A DNA stretch of 64,000 nucleotides from Methylopila sp. M107 (GTDB taxonomy: Bacteria; Pseudomonadota; Alphaproteobacteria; Rhizobiales; Methylopilaceae). Under the pieces are notes generated by a model. That model made no database searches, was not told where the DNA came from, and saw only the letters and a program-made list of their open reading frames with translations. Shown one piece after another: positions 7,957 through 15,775 of this stretch. The position numbers and the translations under genes were made by a program. Location: assembly GCF_000384475.1 (NCBI RefSeq), contig NZ_ARWB01000001.1, positions 2,460,176-2,524,175 on the forward strand. Direction: 5' to 3'. Position 1 is the stretch's first letter, and each line of letters begins with the position of its first letter.

Positions 7957-9084
7957 ATGGCCATCGACGACCACGTCCGGGACGAACCTGTCCGCTTCGC
8001 CTACTGGGTGCCGAACGTCTCCGGCGGCCTCGTCATCTCGAACATCGAGCAGCGCACCCATTGGGGCATCGACTACAACCGCAAGCTCGCGCAGATCGCC
8101 GAGAAGGCGGGCTTCGACTACGCGCTCTCCCAGATTCGCTTCACGGCAGGCTACGGCGCCGAGAACCAGCATGAGAGCGTCTCGTTCTCCCACGCGCTCG
8201 CGGCCGCGACCGAAAAGCTCACCGTCATCGCGGCGCTGCTGCCGGGGCCGTGGAACCCGACGCTCGCCGCGAAACAGCTCGCGACCATCAACCACCTGAC
8301 CAATGGGCGGATCGCAGTGAACGTCGTGTCCGGCTGGTTCAGCGGAGAGTTCCGCGCCATCGGCGAGCCGTGGCTCGACCATGACGAGCGCTACCGTCGC
8401 TCGGAGGAGTTCATCCGGGCGCTGCGCGGGATCTGGACGGAAGAGAGCTTCACCTTCAACGGCGACTTCTACCGCTACCGCGACTATTCGCTCAAACCCA
8501 AGCCCGTCGATCCGCACCCGGAGATCTTCCAGGGCGGGTCTTCGCGCGCCGCGCGCGACATGGCTGCCCGGGTGTCGGATTGGTACTTCACCAACGGCAA
8601 CACGCCCGACGGCGTGAGGAAACAGGTCGAGGATATCCAGGCCAAGGCCGCCGAGAACGGGCGGCGGGTGAAGGTCGGCATCAACGCCTTTGCGGTCGCG
8701 CGCGACACGGAAGCCGAGGCGCGCGCGGTGGTCGACGAGATTATCGCGAAGGCGAACCCGGACGCCGTCAACGCGTTCGGCCACGAGGTGAAGAACGCCG
8801 GCAAGGCTTCGCCCGAAGGCGAGGGCAACTGGGCCAAGTCGAGCTTCGAGGACCTCGTCCAGTACAATGACGGCTTCAAGACCAACTTGATCGGCACGCC
8901 GAAGCAGATCGCCGAGCGCATCGTCGATTTGAAGGCGAACGGCGTCGACCTGGTGCTGCTCGGCTTCCTGCATTTCCAGGAGGAGGTCGAGTTCTTCGGC
9001 CGCGAGGTCATCCCGCTCGTCCGCGCGCTCGAGGCCAAGGGCGCCGGCCGCCGCGCCGACGCCCGCGAGCGCAAAGCCGCCTAA
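7957..9084 (+). CDS. sfnG: FMNH2-dependent dimethylsulfone monooxygenase
   Basis: A 375-residue luciferase-like (LLM) flavin monooxygenase of the SfnG type. SfnG converts dimethylsulfone to methanesulfinate using FMNH2 and oxygen. Recognisable stretches are RFAYWVPNVSGGLVISNIEQ at the N-terminus, NGRIAVNVVSGWFSGEFRAI around residue 120, and the QGGSSRAARDMAA phosphate-binding segment near residue 190. AGAAGAGGAG lies just upstream of the ATG. It follows msuE by 43 bases, and the reductase is its natural FMNH2 source. Confidence 0.92.
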   Translation: MAIDDHVRDEPVRFAYWVPNVSGGLVISNIEQRTHWGIDYNRKLAQIAEKAGFDYALSQIRFTAGYGAENQHESVSFSHALAAATEKLTVIAALLPGPWNPTLAAKQLATINHLTNGRIAVNVVSGWFSGEFRAIGEPWLDHDERYRRSEEFIRALRGIWTEESFTFNGDFYRYRDYSLKPKPVDPHPEIFQGGSSRAARDMAARVSDWYFTNGNTPDGVRKQVEDIQAKAAENGRRVKVGINAFAVARDTEAEARAVVDEIIAKANPDAVNAFGHEVKNAGKASPEGEGNWAKSSFEDLVQYNDGFKTNLIGTPKQIAERIVDLKANGVDLVLLGFLHFQEEVEFFGREVIPLVRALEAKGAGRRADARERKAA

Positions 9085-9100
9085 GGCGGGACGTCTCTGG

Positions 9101-9260
9101 TTCCTCCTCCGCGAAAGCGGGGGAGGGGGACCATGGCGACAGCCATGGTGGAGGGGGCTTCGCTTCCGGACGAGGCTCGAACCGAAACGCAGACGCTCGA
9201 CGCCCCGCCCCCTCCACCGCTCCGCGGTCCCCCTCCCCATGCTCCGCATGGAGGAGGATC
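9101..9260. repeat. Palindromic element, CCTCCTCCGC family, copy 2
   Basis: The element starts TTCCTCCTCCGCG and ends GGAGGAGGATC, with mirrored CATGGCGACAGCCATGG and GGGGGAGGGGGACC units, as in 2203-2359. It lies inside the sulfur operon between sfnG and sfnB. An open frame runs through it into sfnB, which falsely lengthens that protein. Confidence 0.75.
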
Positions 9261-9321
9261 GAGAGGGGCTCTCGTCCGCATGATCCACACCGACGCCGAA
9301 CACGCTCCGAAAGGATCTTCG

Positions 9322-10578
9322 ATGTCCCAGCCGCAAGCCCGCCTCACGCTCGTTCCCGACACCCGCGACGCCGCGCCCGGCGTTCCGCGCCCCAGCGAGC
9401 CGGCCCACATCGTCAGCGACGACGCGGAGGCGATCGAGATCGCGGAGCGGCTGGCGAAGGAGTTCGCGGTCGGCGCGGCGAAGCGCGACGCCGAGCGGAT
9501 CTGGCCGGTCGCCGAGCTCGACCGCTATTCCCAGAGCGGCCTCTGGTCGATCAACGTGCCGCGCGCCTTCGGCGGGCCGGAGGTCTCCTACGCCACCCTC
9601 GCCAAGGTCACCGAGATCATCTCGGCCGCCGACCCCTCGATCGGCCAGATCGCGCAGAACCATCTCGGCGTGATCGCGGCGATCCGCTCCGTCTCCGACA
9701 TCCCCCAGCAGAACCTCCTGTTCGGGGAGGCGCTCAAGGGCGTGCGCTTCGGCAACGCCTTCTCGGAGTTCGGGTCGAAGCGCGCCGCCGACTTCGAGAC
9801 GCGCTTCACCGACGCCGGCGACCATGTCGTGGTGACGGGCCGCAAATTCTATTCGTCCGGCGCGATCCTCGCCCATCTCGTGCCGATCGTCGCGCTCGAT
9901 GCGGAGGACCGCGCCTGGTACGCGATCGCCGAGCGCGACGCGCCGGGCCTCAAGGTGATCGACGACTGGTCGTCCTTCGGCCAGAAGACGACGCTGTCCG
10001 GCACCGTGATCCTCGACGGCGTGAAGGTGCCGAAGAGCCATCTCGTGCCCGGCTTCAAGGGCTACAGGCAGCCGACCGCCGACGGGGCGGTGTTCCAGAT
10101 CATTCAAGTCGCGGTCGACACCGGCATCGCGCGCGGGGCGATCGAAGAGACGATCGATTTCGTCAGGACGAAATCCCGTCCCTGGGTCGACAGCGGGCTC
10201 GAGCGCGCCTCCGACGATCCCTACACGATCCAGGCGATCGGCGACCTGACATTGCGCCTCCACGCCGCACAGGCGCTACAGGACCGCGCGGGCCGCGCCA
10301 TCGATCGCGCCGTGGCGGAACCGACGGAAAGGTCGGTCGCCGAGGCGCAGGTCGCCACCGCGGAAGCCAAGGTGTTCTCGACCGAGATCGCGATCGCCGC
10401 GACCAACAAGCTGTTCGAGCTCGCCGGGACCCGCTCGACCCTTTCCGAGCACAATCTCGACCGGCACTGGCGCAACGCCCGCACCCACACGCTGCACGAC
10501 CCGGTGCGTTGGAAATACGCGATCCTCGGCAATTACGCGCTGAACGGCGTCAACCCGCCGCTGCACGCCTGGAGCTGA
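9322..10578 (+). CDS. sfnB: SfnB family sulfur acquisition oxidoreductase (acyl-CoA dehydrogenase fold)
   Basis: A 418-residue flavoprotein of the acyl-CoA dehydrogenase superfamily, SfnB subgroup, linked to growth on dimethylsulfone or other organosulfur compounds. Visible marks are the N-terminal helical domain (ADPSIGQIAQNHLGVIAAIR), the mid-beta domain (GRKFYSSGAILAHLVP), and a C-terminal HNLDRHWRNARTHTLHDPVR, which is typical of SfnB/DszC-like proteins. AAAGGA precedes the start MSQPQ. The exact reaction of SfnB is not firmly established. Confidence 0.88.
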   Translation: MSQPQARLTLVPDTRDAAPGVPRPSEPAHIVSDDAEAIEIAERLAKEFAVGAAKRDAERIWPVAELDRYSQSGLWSINVPRAFGGPEVSYATLAKVTEIISAADPSIGQIAQNHLGVIAAIRSVSDIPQQNLLFGEALKGVRFGNAFSEFGSKRAADFETRFTDAGDHVVVTGRKFYSSGAILAHLVPIVALDAEDRAWYAIAERDAPGLKVIDDWSSFGQKTTLSGTVILDGVKVPKSHLVPGFKGYRQPTADGAVFQIIQVAVDTGIARGAIEETIDFVRTKSRPWVDSGLERASDDPYTIQAIGDLTLRLHAAQALQDRAGRAIDRAVAEPTERSVAEAQVATAEAKVFSTEIAIAATNKLFELAGTRSTLSEHNLDRHWRNARTHTLHDPVRWKYAILGNYALNGVNPPLHAWS

Positions 10579-10604
10579 TCAAGGCGATCTCTTCTGCCTG
10601 CTGA

Positions 10605-10634
10605 AGCGGCGCCGGCGCTTGTCGCGGCGCCGCT
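10605..10634 (+). terminator. Strong hairpin after sfnB
   Basis: AGCGGCGCCG (10605-10614) and CGGCGCCGCT (10625-10634) pair perfectly around a ten-base loop. There is no T-tract, so it may stabilise the 3' end rather than terminate. Nothing else is evident in the gap to the permease. Confidence 0.4.
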
Positions 10635-10807
10635 GCGCCATATGACAAATCCGTGACCATCCGTGTCGCGGATCGGCTCCCTCAAGTCCTGATCCGTCAG
10701 AACGCGCCTCCGCGGCCCGGAAGTTGCGTAAACCCTGGAGGACGGTCGAGCGGCGGGGCTTCCGGCCTTTCCGCGCCGTAAGCCAGGCGACAGGAAAGGG
10801 ACGGGGC

Positions 10808-12268
10808 ATGGCCTCAGCGCTCACGATCCGCAAACGGCTCGAAGACCTGACGGGCGACGACGAAGACGGGCACTCGCTCACCAAATCGCTGAACGCGCTG
10901 TCGATCATGGCGATCGGCATCGGCGGCATCATCGGCGCCGGCATCTTCGTGCTAACCGGCACGGCCGCCGCGAACTACGCCGGGCCCGGCGTCATGCTGT
11001 CGTTTGCGCTCGGCGCGGTCGCCTGCGCCTTCGTCGGGCTCTGCTACGCCGAGCTGTCCTCGCTGATCCCGGTCTGCGGCTCGAGCTACACCTACACTTA
11101 CGCGACCCTCGGCGAGTTCTTCGCCTGGATCATCGGCTGGGATCTCGTGCTCGAATACGCCATGGGCGCGGCCACGGTCTCGGTCGGCTGGTCGGGCTAT
11201 TTCGTCTCGATCCTGAGGGATCTCGGCGTCTTCCTGCCGCCTCAGTTCACCAACTCGCTGGGCTCCGTCGTGAAGCTCGCCGACGGCTCGACCGTGACGG
11301 GCGTCTTCAACGTGCCGGCCGCGCTGATCGTGATGATCCTGACCTTCATGCTGGCGCGCGGCACGAAGGAATCCGCCACCATCAACAACGTCATGGTGCT
11401 GGTGAAGCTCGCCGTGGTGATCGGCTTCATCGTGATCGGCGCGTTCTATGTCGACACCTCGCACTGGTCGCCGCTGATCCCGGAGAACAAGGGCGCGTTC
11501 GGCGAGTTCGGCTGGTCGGGCGTGCTGCGCGGCGCGGGCGTGGTGTTCTTCGCCTATATCGGGTTCGACGCGGTTTCGACCGCGGCCCAGGAGGCGAAGA
11601 ACCCGCAAACCGACATGCCGATCGGCATCCTCGGCTCGCTCGGCGTCTGCGCCGTGCTCTACGTGCTGGTCGCGGCCGTGCTGACCGGGCTGATCCCATA
11701 CGGCGAGCTCAACGTGCCGGACCCGATCGCCAAGGGCGCGGACGCGGTCGGCATGGGCTGGTTCTCCTGGCCGATCAAGATCGGCGCGATCGCGGGGCTC
11801 ACCACCGTCATGCTGGTGCTGCTCTACGGGCAGAGCCGCATCTTCTTCACCATGGCGAAGGATGGGCTGCTGCCGCCGATCTTCGCAAAGGTCCATCCGA
11901 AGTCGGGAACGCCCTATCTCAGCCAGTACCTGATCGGCGGTTGCGTCGCGCTGATCGGCGGGCTGTTCCCGATCTCGCTGCTCGGCGAGATGGTGTCGAT
12001 CGGCACGCTGTTCGCGTTCATTCTGGTCTGCGGCGCGGTGATCTATCTGCGGCGAAGCGACGGCAATGCGCACCGCCCGTTCCGTGTGCCGGGCGTGCCG
12101 GTGATCCCGATCCTCGGCATCCTGTTCTGCCTCGCGCTGATGGCGGGCCTGCCGCTCGACACGTGGCTGAGGCTGTTCATCTGGATGGCGATCGGCGTCG
12201 TGATCTACTTCGTCTACAGCCGCCATCACTCGGTGGTGCAGAAGCGCGCCGGAAACGCGCCCGCCTGA
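10808..12268 (+). CDS. APC family amino acid permease (cationic amino acid transporter type)
   Basis: A 486-residue inner-membrane permease with about 12-14 helices. The first helix carries GIGGIIGAGIFVLTG, the unwound substrate-binding motif of APC transporters. VVFFAYIGFDAVSTAAQEA is the typical helix-6 region of the CAT/YfnA group. After a short polar N-terminus the helices follow regularly to residue 475. GGAAAGGG precedes the ATG, which is preferred over an upstream in-frame start. The substrate is probably an amino acid, but specificity cannot be read. It is convergent with the CatE-like gene. Confidence 0.88.
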   Translation: MASALTIRKRLEDLTGDDEDGHSLTKSLNALSIMAIGIGGIIGAGIFVLTGTAAANYAGPGVMLSFALGAVACAFVGLCYAELSSLIPVCGSSYTYTYATLGEFFAWIIGWDLVLEYAMGAATVSVGWSGYFVSILRDLGVFLPPQFTNSLGSVVKLADGSTVTGVFNVPAALIVMILTFMLARGTKESATINNVMVLVKLAVVIGFIVIGAFYVDTSHWSPLIPENKGAFGEFGWSGVLRGAGVVFFAYIGFDAVSTAAQEAKNPQTDMPIGILGSLGVCAVLYVLVAAVLTGLIPYGELNVPDPIAKGADAVGMGWFSWPIKIGAIAGLTTVMLVLLYGQSRIFFTMAKDGLLPPIFAKVHPKSGTPYLSQYLIGGCVALIGGLFPISLLGEMVSIGTLFAFILVCGAVIYLRRSDGNAHRPFRVPGVPVIPILGILFCLALMAGLPLDTWLRLFIWMAIGVVIYFVYSRHHSVVQKRAGNAPA

Positions 12269-12272
12269 GCGC

Positions 12273-13154
12273 TCAGGCGGGCCGAAGCAGCACGGTCGAC
12301 CCCCAGGGATCGGCGGCGGAAACGCCGCCGGTCTCGCTTTTGACGGCGACGCCCGCGCGCGACAGCCGCTCGGCGGCGGCCGAGACGTCCGCCGCCGCCG
12401 GCAGCAGCATCTCGAAATGCGCAAGACGCGCCACGCCCTCCGGCGCCGGGCCGTGGCCGCGGCTCGCCCAGACATTCGCCGCGACATGGTGGTGATAGCC
12501 GCCGGCGCTCATGAACAGCGCGCCCGGATAGGTCGTGGTCAGCTCGAGCCCGAGCGCGCCGATCCAGAAGCTTTCAGCCGCGCCGAGATCGCCCGCCTGC
12601 AGATGGACATGGCCGAGCCGCGTCCCCGCCGGGGCCGGCGCGTCGAGGTTCCGGTCGTCCGCGAGCGCGAGCAGGCCCTCCGCGTCGATCGGGTTGGTGG
12701 CCATCTTCAGCCGGCCCTCGACGACCGGCCAATCTTCGCGCGGGCGGTCCCGATAGATCTCCACGCCGAGCCCGTCCGGGTCGTCGAGATAGAGCGCCTC
12801 GCTGACGAGGTGGTCCGACGCGCCGGTGAGCGCGCCGCGCGAGCTAAGGCGGGCGAAGGTCGCGGCGAGGTCGCGCCGATCGGGAAGCAGGAAAGCGAGA
12901 TGGAACAGGCCGCTCGCGCTCCGCGGCTTCGGCCGCGCGCCGGATTTTTCGACAAGCCGCAGCACGACGTCGCCGCTTTCGCCGCCCAGCGCCGCGCGGC
13001 CGCCGGAACGATCGTGCGTCCGCAGCCCGACCATCTCCTCGTAGAATGCGACCGACCGGCCGAGATCCGCGACCTCGAGCTCCGCCGCGCCGAGCCGCAT
13101 GCCGGCGGAGAGTTTCGCCTCGACCCCGGTCTGCTCCAGATCCTGCGCCGTCAT
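12273..13154 (-). CDS. Two-module VOC protein, CatE-like (putative extradiol dioxygenase)
   Basis: A 293-residue protein with two vicinal-oxygen-chelate modules, at about residues 20-135 and 165-285. The second module shows GHVHLQAGDLGAAESFW, GGYHHHVAANVW and LAHFEMLLP, matching the His-His-Glu metal site pattern of CatE (YfiE) catechol-2,3-dioxygenase homologues. I start at MTAQDLEQ because the longer frame adds 33 low-complexity residues. The substrate is unknown. CatE-like proteins are common in soil bacteria and many lack a shown catechol activity. Confidence 0.8.
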   Translation of the reverse strand: MTAQDLEQTGVEAKLSAGMRLGAAELEVADLGRSVAFYEEMVGLRTHDRSGGRAALGGESGDVVLRLVEKSGARPKPRSASGLFHLAFLLPDRRDLAATFARLSSRGALTGASDHLVSEALYLDDPDGLGVEIYRDRPREDWPVVEGRLKMATNPIDAEGLLALADDRNLDAPAPAGTRLGHVHLQAGDLGAAESFWIGALGLELTTTYPGALFMSAGGYHHHVAANVWASRGHGPAPEGVARLAHFEMLLPAAADVSAAAERLSRAGVAVKSETGGVSAADPWGSTVLLRPA

Positions 13155-13262
13155 CCGTCCCGCTCCCGATCGAGCGGCCCCGGCCGCTCCGTCCGCCGTC
13201 ACATCATGCCGCGCGCGGCGGTCGTCCAGTGGCGTCATCTTGCGAGCGCGCAAGGAACGATG

Positions 13263-13652
13263 TCAGTTTTGACTTTCGTCCTTGCGTTCGCAGAAGCGGA
13301 TGCGGTTGCCGCTCGGGTCCCAGACCTGCATCTCGCGCCCCCACGGCGCCTCCTCGACGCCCGGCCGCATGAAGCCGTAGCCGGTCGCGATGAGTTCGGC
13401 GTGGAACGCGTCGATGCCATGCATCGGCGCGAACACCACGACGCCGGGGGAGCCGTCGCCGTGATGCTCGCTGAGATGAAGCGTCAGCCCTGCGCGCGAA
13501 ACCTGCATGTAGAGCGGCATGTCCGGCTCGAAGCGGTGCTCCCAGTCGATCGAGAAGCCGAGGAAGCCCAGATAGAACGCCTTGGTGGTCTCGACGTCGA
13601 ACATGCGCAGCACCGGGATCTGCGTCCCGAACGACGGCGCGCCCTCGCTCAC
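13263..13652 (-). CDS. VOC/glyoxalase superfamily protein (bleomycin-resistance-like)
   Basis: A 129-residue single VOC module. It shows PVLRMFDVETTKAFYLGFLGF, LHLSEHHGD and MQVWDPSGNRIRFCE, which is the beta-alpha-beta-beta-beta pattern of glyoxalase/bleomycin-resistance proteins. The chosen start is a GTG whose last bases overlap the stop of the upstream DUF1579 gene (GTGA), so the two are translationally coupled. Real bleomycin resistance is not implied, since most homologues are uncharacterised. Confidence 0.75.
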   Translation of the reverse strand: MSEGAPSFGTQIPVLRMFDVETTKAFYLGFLGFSIDWEHRFEPDMPLYMQVSRAGLTLHLSEHHGDGSPGVVVFAPMHGIDAFHAELIATGYGFMRPGVEEAPWGREMQVWDPSGNRIRFCERKDESQN

Positions 13653-14128
13653 GCGGCGCGCCGGTAGTCGGCCGTCATGAACTCGGCCCACGCCCCGTCC
13701 GGCCCCTGAAGGCGTGACAGGAAGCGGAAATGGCCGTCGTTCACGATCTCGACGATGTCGTGATAGAGCGCCTCGCCCTCGCCCGCGAAGGACGGCCCGG
13801 TCGCCGCGAGCACGAGGCGGCCGTCGCCGTCGAACGCGCCGTCATAGATCCAGAGCTTCGTCATCATCGACGCGATGAACGTGCCGGTGAACCGCCCGGT
13901 CGCGGGATCATAGCCGACTGTCAGGACCGAATGATGGGCGTCGCCGTCCGGCGAGGTCCCTTCGCCGTCCGCGATGACCCAAAGTCCGCCGAGCGCGCGC
14001 ACGTTCGATGTCCCGCGGGTCTTCATCGGCGGCTGGTCGGGGCCCATCACGCAGTCGGCCTCGAAGGTCCAGCGCCCGACCAACCGCTGCAGCCAGTCAT
14101 GCTCGGGGGTCGGCTTCGGCGTCTCCAT
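13649..14128 (-). CDS. DUF1579 family protein
   Basis: A 159-residue protein of unknown function with the DUF1579 pattern: an N-terminal EHDWLQRLVGRWTFEAD and GTSNVRALGGLWVIADGEG, then repeated beta strands (VLTVGYDPATGRFTGTFI). The fold is probably a small beta-barrel related to lipocalin-like domains. It is the first gene of a two-gene unit with the VOC gene and diverges from marR, sharing the control region at 14129-14302. Confidence 0.8.
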   Translation of the reverse strand: METPKPTPEHDWLQRLVGRWTFEADCVMGPDQPPMKTRGTSNVRALGGLWVIADGEGTSPDGDAHHSVLTVGYDPATGRFTGTFIASMMTKLWIYDGAFDGDGRLVLAATGPSFAGEGEALYHDIVEIVNDGHFRFLSRLQGPDGAWAEFMTADYRRAA

Positions 14129-14284
14129 GGGATTGTCTCCTCGCGTGCTGTCGTGGCCGGCGCGCAGCTAAGGCCGCGCGTCTTCCGAGGGCAACGCGGC
14201 TCTCGCGGATGTGACGAGAGCTCGAACGTCCTCCCGGACCCGTCGTGGCGAAACCAGCGGTCCGAGATTGATCCCAACCATAAA

Positions 14285-14298
14285 CGGGTATATACCCG
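14285..14298. promoter_or_regulatory. Probable MarR operator
   Basis: CGGGTATATACCCG is a perfect 14-bp palindrome ending four bases before the marR ATG, between divergent genes. This is a common position for an autoregulatory MarR site. Confidence 0.5.
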
Positions 14299-14302
14299 CT
14301 TC

Positions 14303-14719
14303 ATGTTCGAGGGGCAGCCCATCTGCTACTGCACCGCGCTCCGCAGCGCGACGCGGCGCATCACGTCGCTTTACGACGACGCGCTGGCGCCGGCGGGCGT
14401 CGGGGCGGCGCAGCTCGCTCTGCTCAGGGCCATCGCGCGGACGACGGACAAGGCGTCGACCCTCACGGCGATCGGGCGGGAGCACGGGCTGGAGCGCTCG
14501 ACCGTCGGCCGCAACGTCAAGGTGCTGGTCCGGATGGGCCTCATCGAGCTCGAACGCGACGACGCGGACCTGCGCGCGAGCGCGGCGTCTCTGACCGAGG
14601 CAGGTCATGAAACGCTCGCGCGCGCTGAGCCGCTCTGGGCGGAAATGCAGAAGAAAATCGAAGATCGCCTCGGCGCCGACGGCGCAGGAACACTTCTGGC
14701 GACGCTGAAGGGACTTTAA
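14303..14719 (+). CDS. MarR family transcriptional regulator
   Basis: A 138-residue winged-helix regulator. Residues about 25-100 carry the MarR fold: QLALLRAIARTTDKASTLTA, the recognition helix ERSTVGRNVKVLVRMGLIEL, then a wing with the acidic DDADLRASAASLTEAG. The palindrome at 14285-14298 abuts the start codon. The tautomerase gene follows after 14 bases, so the regulator probably responds to a substrate or product of that enzyme. Confidence 0.85.
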   Translation: MFEGQPICYCTALRSATRRITSLYDDALAPAGVGAAQLALLRAIARTTDKASTLTAIGREHGLERSTVGRNVKVLVRMGLIELERDDADLRASAASLTEAGHETLARAEPLWAEMQKKIEDRLGADGAGTLLATLKGL

Positions 14720-14733
14720 CGAGAGGGAACGAG

Positions 14734-15189
14734 ATGCCGACTTATGTGTGCGCCGCGCCTGCGGGGCTGCTCTCGGACGCGCAGAAGGCGGAGATCGCCC
14801 GTGCGATCACGCGCGTCCATTCGGAAGCCACCGGAGCGCCGACCTATTTCGTCCAGGTCGTCATAGACGACAGTCCCAAGACCCGGTTCCTTGGCGGCGA
14901 ACGCGCCGACGGTCAGATCTGGATCCGGGGCGACATCCGCGCTGGGCGGCCGGAGTCGGTCCGCGAAAACATGATGTTGGCGATGATGCGCGCCGTGGCC
15001 GCGATCGCGAACGTCAAGGACACCGAGATCTGGGTCTATCTCAACAACCTCGCGCCGACCGACATGGTCGAATACGGGCACGTCCTGCCACGGCCCGGCG
15101 AAGAGCAGGCTTGGTTCGACGCCTTGCCGGCCGAGTTGAGGTCGTATCTCGCGGGCCTCGGCACGGACGGCGGGAGCTTCACGCTGTGA
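14734..15189 (+). CDS. Tautomerase superfamily protein, cis-3-chloroacrylate dehalogenase type
   Basis: A 151-residue tautomerase with Pro1 after Met removal. Compared from memory with cis-CaaD, it keeps all six catalytic residues: Pro1, His28, Arg68 and Arg71 (cis-CaaD Arg70/73), Tyr101 (Tyr103) and Glu112 (Glu114). The block DMVEYGHVLPRPGEEQAWFD is shared with cis-CaaD and Cg10062. Possible reactions are hydrolytic dehalogenation, hydration of propiolate-type acids, or a tautomerisation. Cg10062 also has the six residues but is a poor dehalogenase. GAGAGGGAACGAG provides the ribosome site. It is cotranscribed with marR and a small EamA gene. Confidence 0.85.
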   Translation: MPTYVCAAPAGLLSDAQKAEIARAITRVHSEATGAPTYFVQVVIDDSPKTRFLGGERADGQIWIRGDIRAGRPESVRENMMLAMMRAVAAIANVKDTEIWVYLNNLAPTDMVEYGHVLPRPGEEQAWFDALPAELRSYLAGLGTDGGSFTL

Positions 15190-15217
15190 AAGCCCCGAGC
15201 AAGGTGGGCCCGAGGCC

Positions 15218-15646
15218 ATGAACCACGTCGGATGGGCGCTCGTCGGCATGGCGGGCTATTCGCTGACGACGCTGTTCGTGAAGCTCGCGACGCGGACGGG
15301 GACCATCGGCCCCTTCGCCGTCCTGTCGATCGCAACCGCGATCGTCGCGGCTGCGGCGGCCGCGAACGCCATATTTGGCGGCGCCTTCGCGGACAGGACG
15401 GCCGCAGACTTCGTCAAGCCCGGCGCTCTCTGGTCCTACGCCGCGGGAGCGGTGCTCTTCGTCGCGGTCGCCTCGCTGTTCAAGGCGCTCTCGATGGGAC
15501 CCGCGAGCGTCGTGGTGCCGATCTACGGCATGTTCATCCTCGGCGGCGCGCTGCTGGGGATCGTGGCGCTCGGCGAACCTCTCACCGTCCGCACCGCGGC
15601 GGGACTCGCGCTCGCGGTGTCCGGCGTCTACCTCGTGGCGAGCTGA
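15218..15646 (+). CDS. Single-repeat EamA (DMT superfamily) membrane protein
   Basis: A 142-residue protein with about five hydrophobic helices. It is one EamA repeat, half the size of a usual ten-helix DMT exporter, so it probably works as a dimer. GPASVVVPIYGMFILGGALLGIVALGEPLT is the typical end of an EamA domain (quoted in parts: GPASVVVPIYGM, LGGALLGIVALGEP). It begins 28 bases after the tautomerase gene and is likely in the same MarR-controlled unit. Its cargo is unknown. Confidence 0.75.
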   Translation: MNHVGWALVGMAGYSLTTLFVKLATRTGTIGPFAVLSIATAIVAAAAAANAIFGGAFADRTAADFVKPGALWSYAAGAVLFVAVASLFKALSMGPASVVVPIYGMFILGGALLGIVALGEPLTVRTAAGLALAVSGVYLVAS

Positions 15647-15726
15647 CGATCGCACGCGAGGCCAAGACGAGCGTTTCGCCCGACCCATCGCATAGGCCGG
15701 GCCGCTGCGGTGATCGCGTTTGAGGA

Positions 15727-15753
15727 CAGGACGCCATCATCGACGGCGTCCTG
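15727..15753. terminator. Hairpin between convergent genes
   Basis: CAGGACGCC and GGCGTCCTG pair perfectly over a nine-base loop between the EamA gene and the lipoprotein gene, which converge here. There is no T-tract, so termination is only plausible. Confidence 0.35.
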
Positions 15754-15775
15754 ACCGACCTGGATCCCGATTGCC

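Noticed and set aside
9133-9321. N-terminal extension of SfnB
   Set aside because: It translates the palindromic element and lacks a ribosome site. MSQPQ behind AAAGGA is the better start.
7822-10263. An 813-codon minus-strand frame opposite sfnG and sfnB
   Set aside because: It is a shadow frame running through two well-supported flavoprotein genes and a palindromic element.
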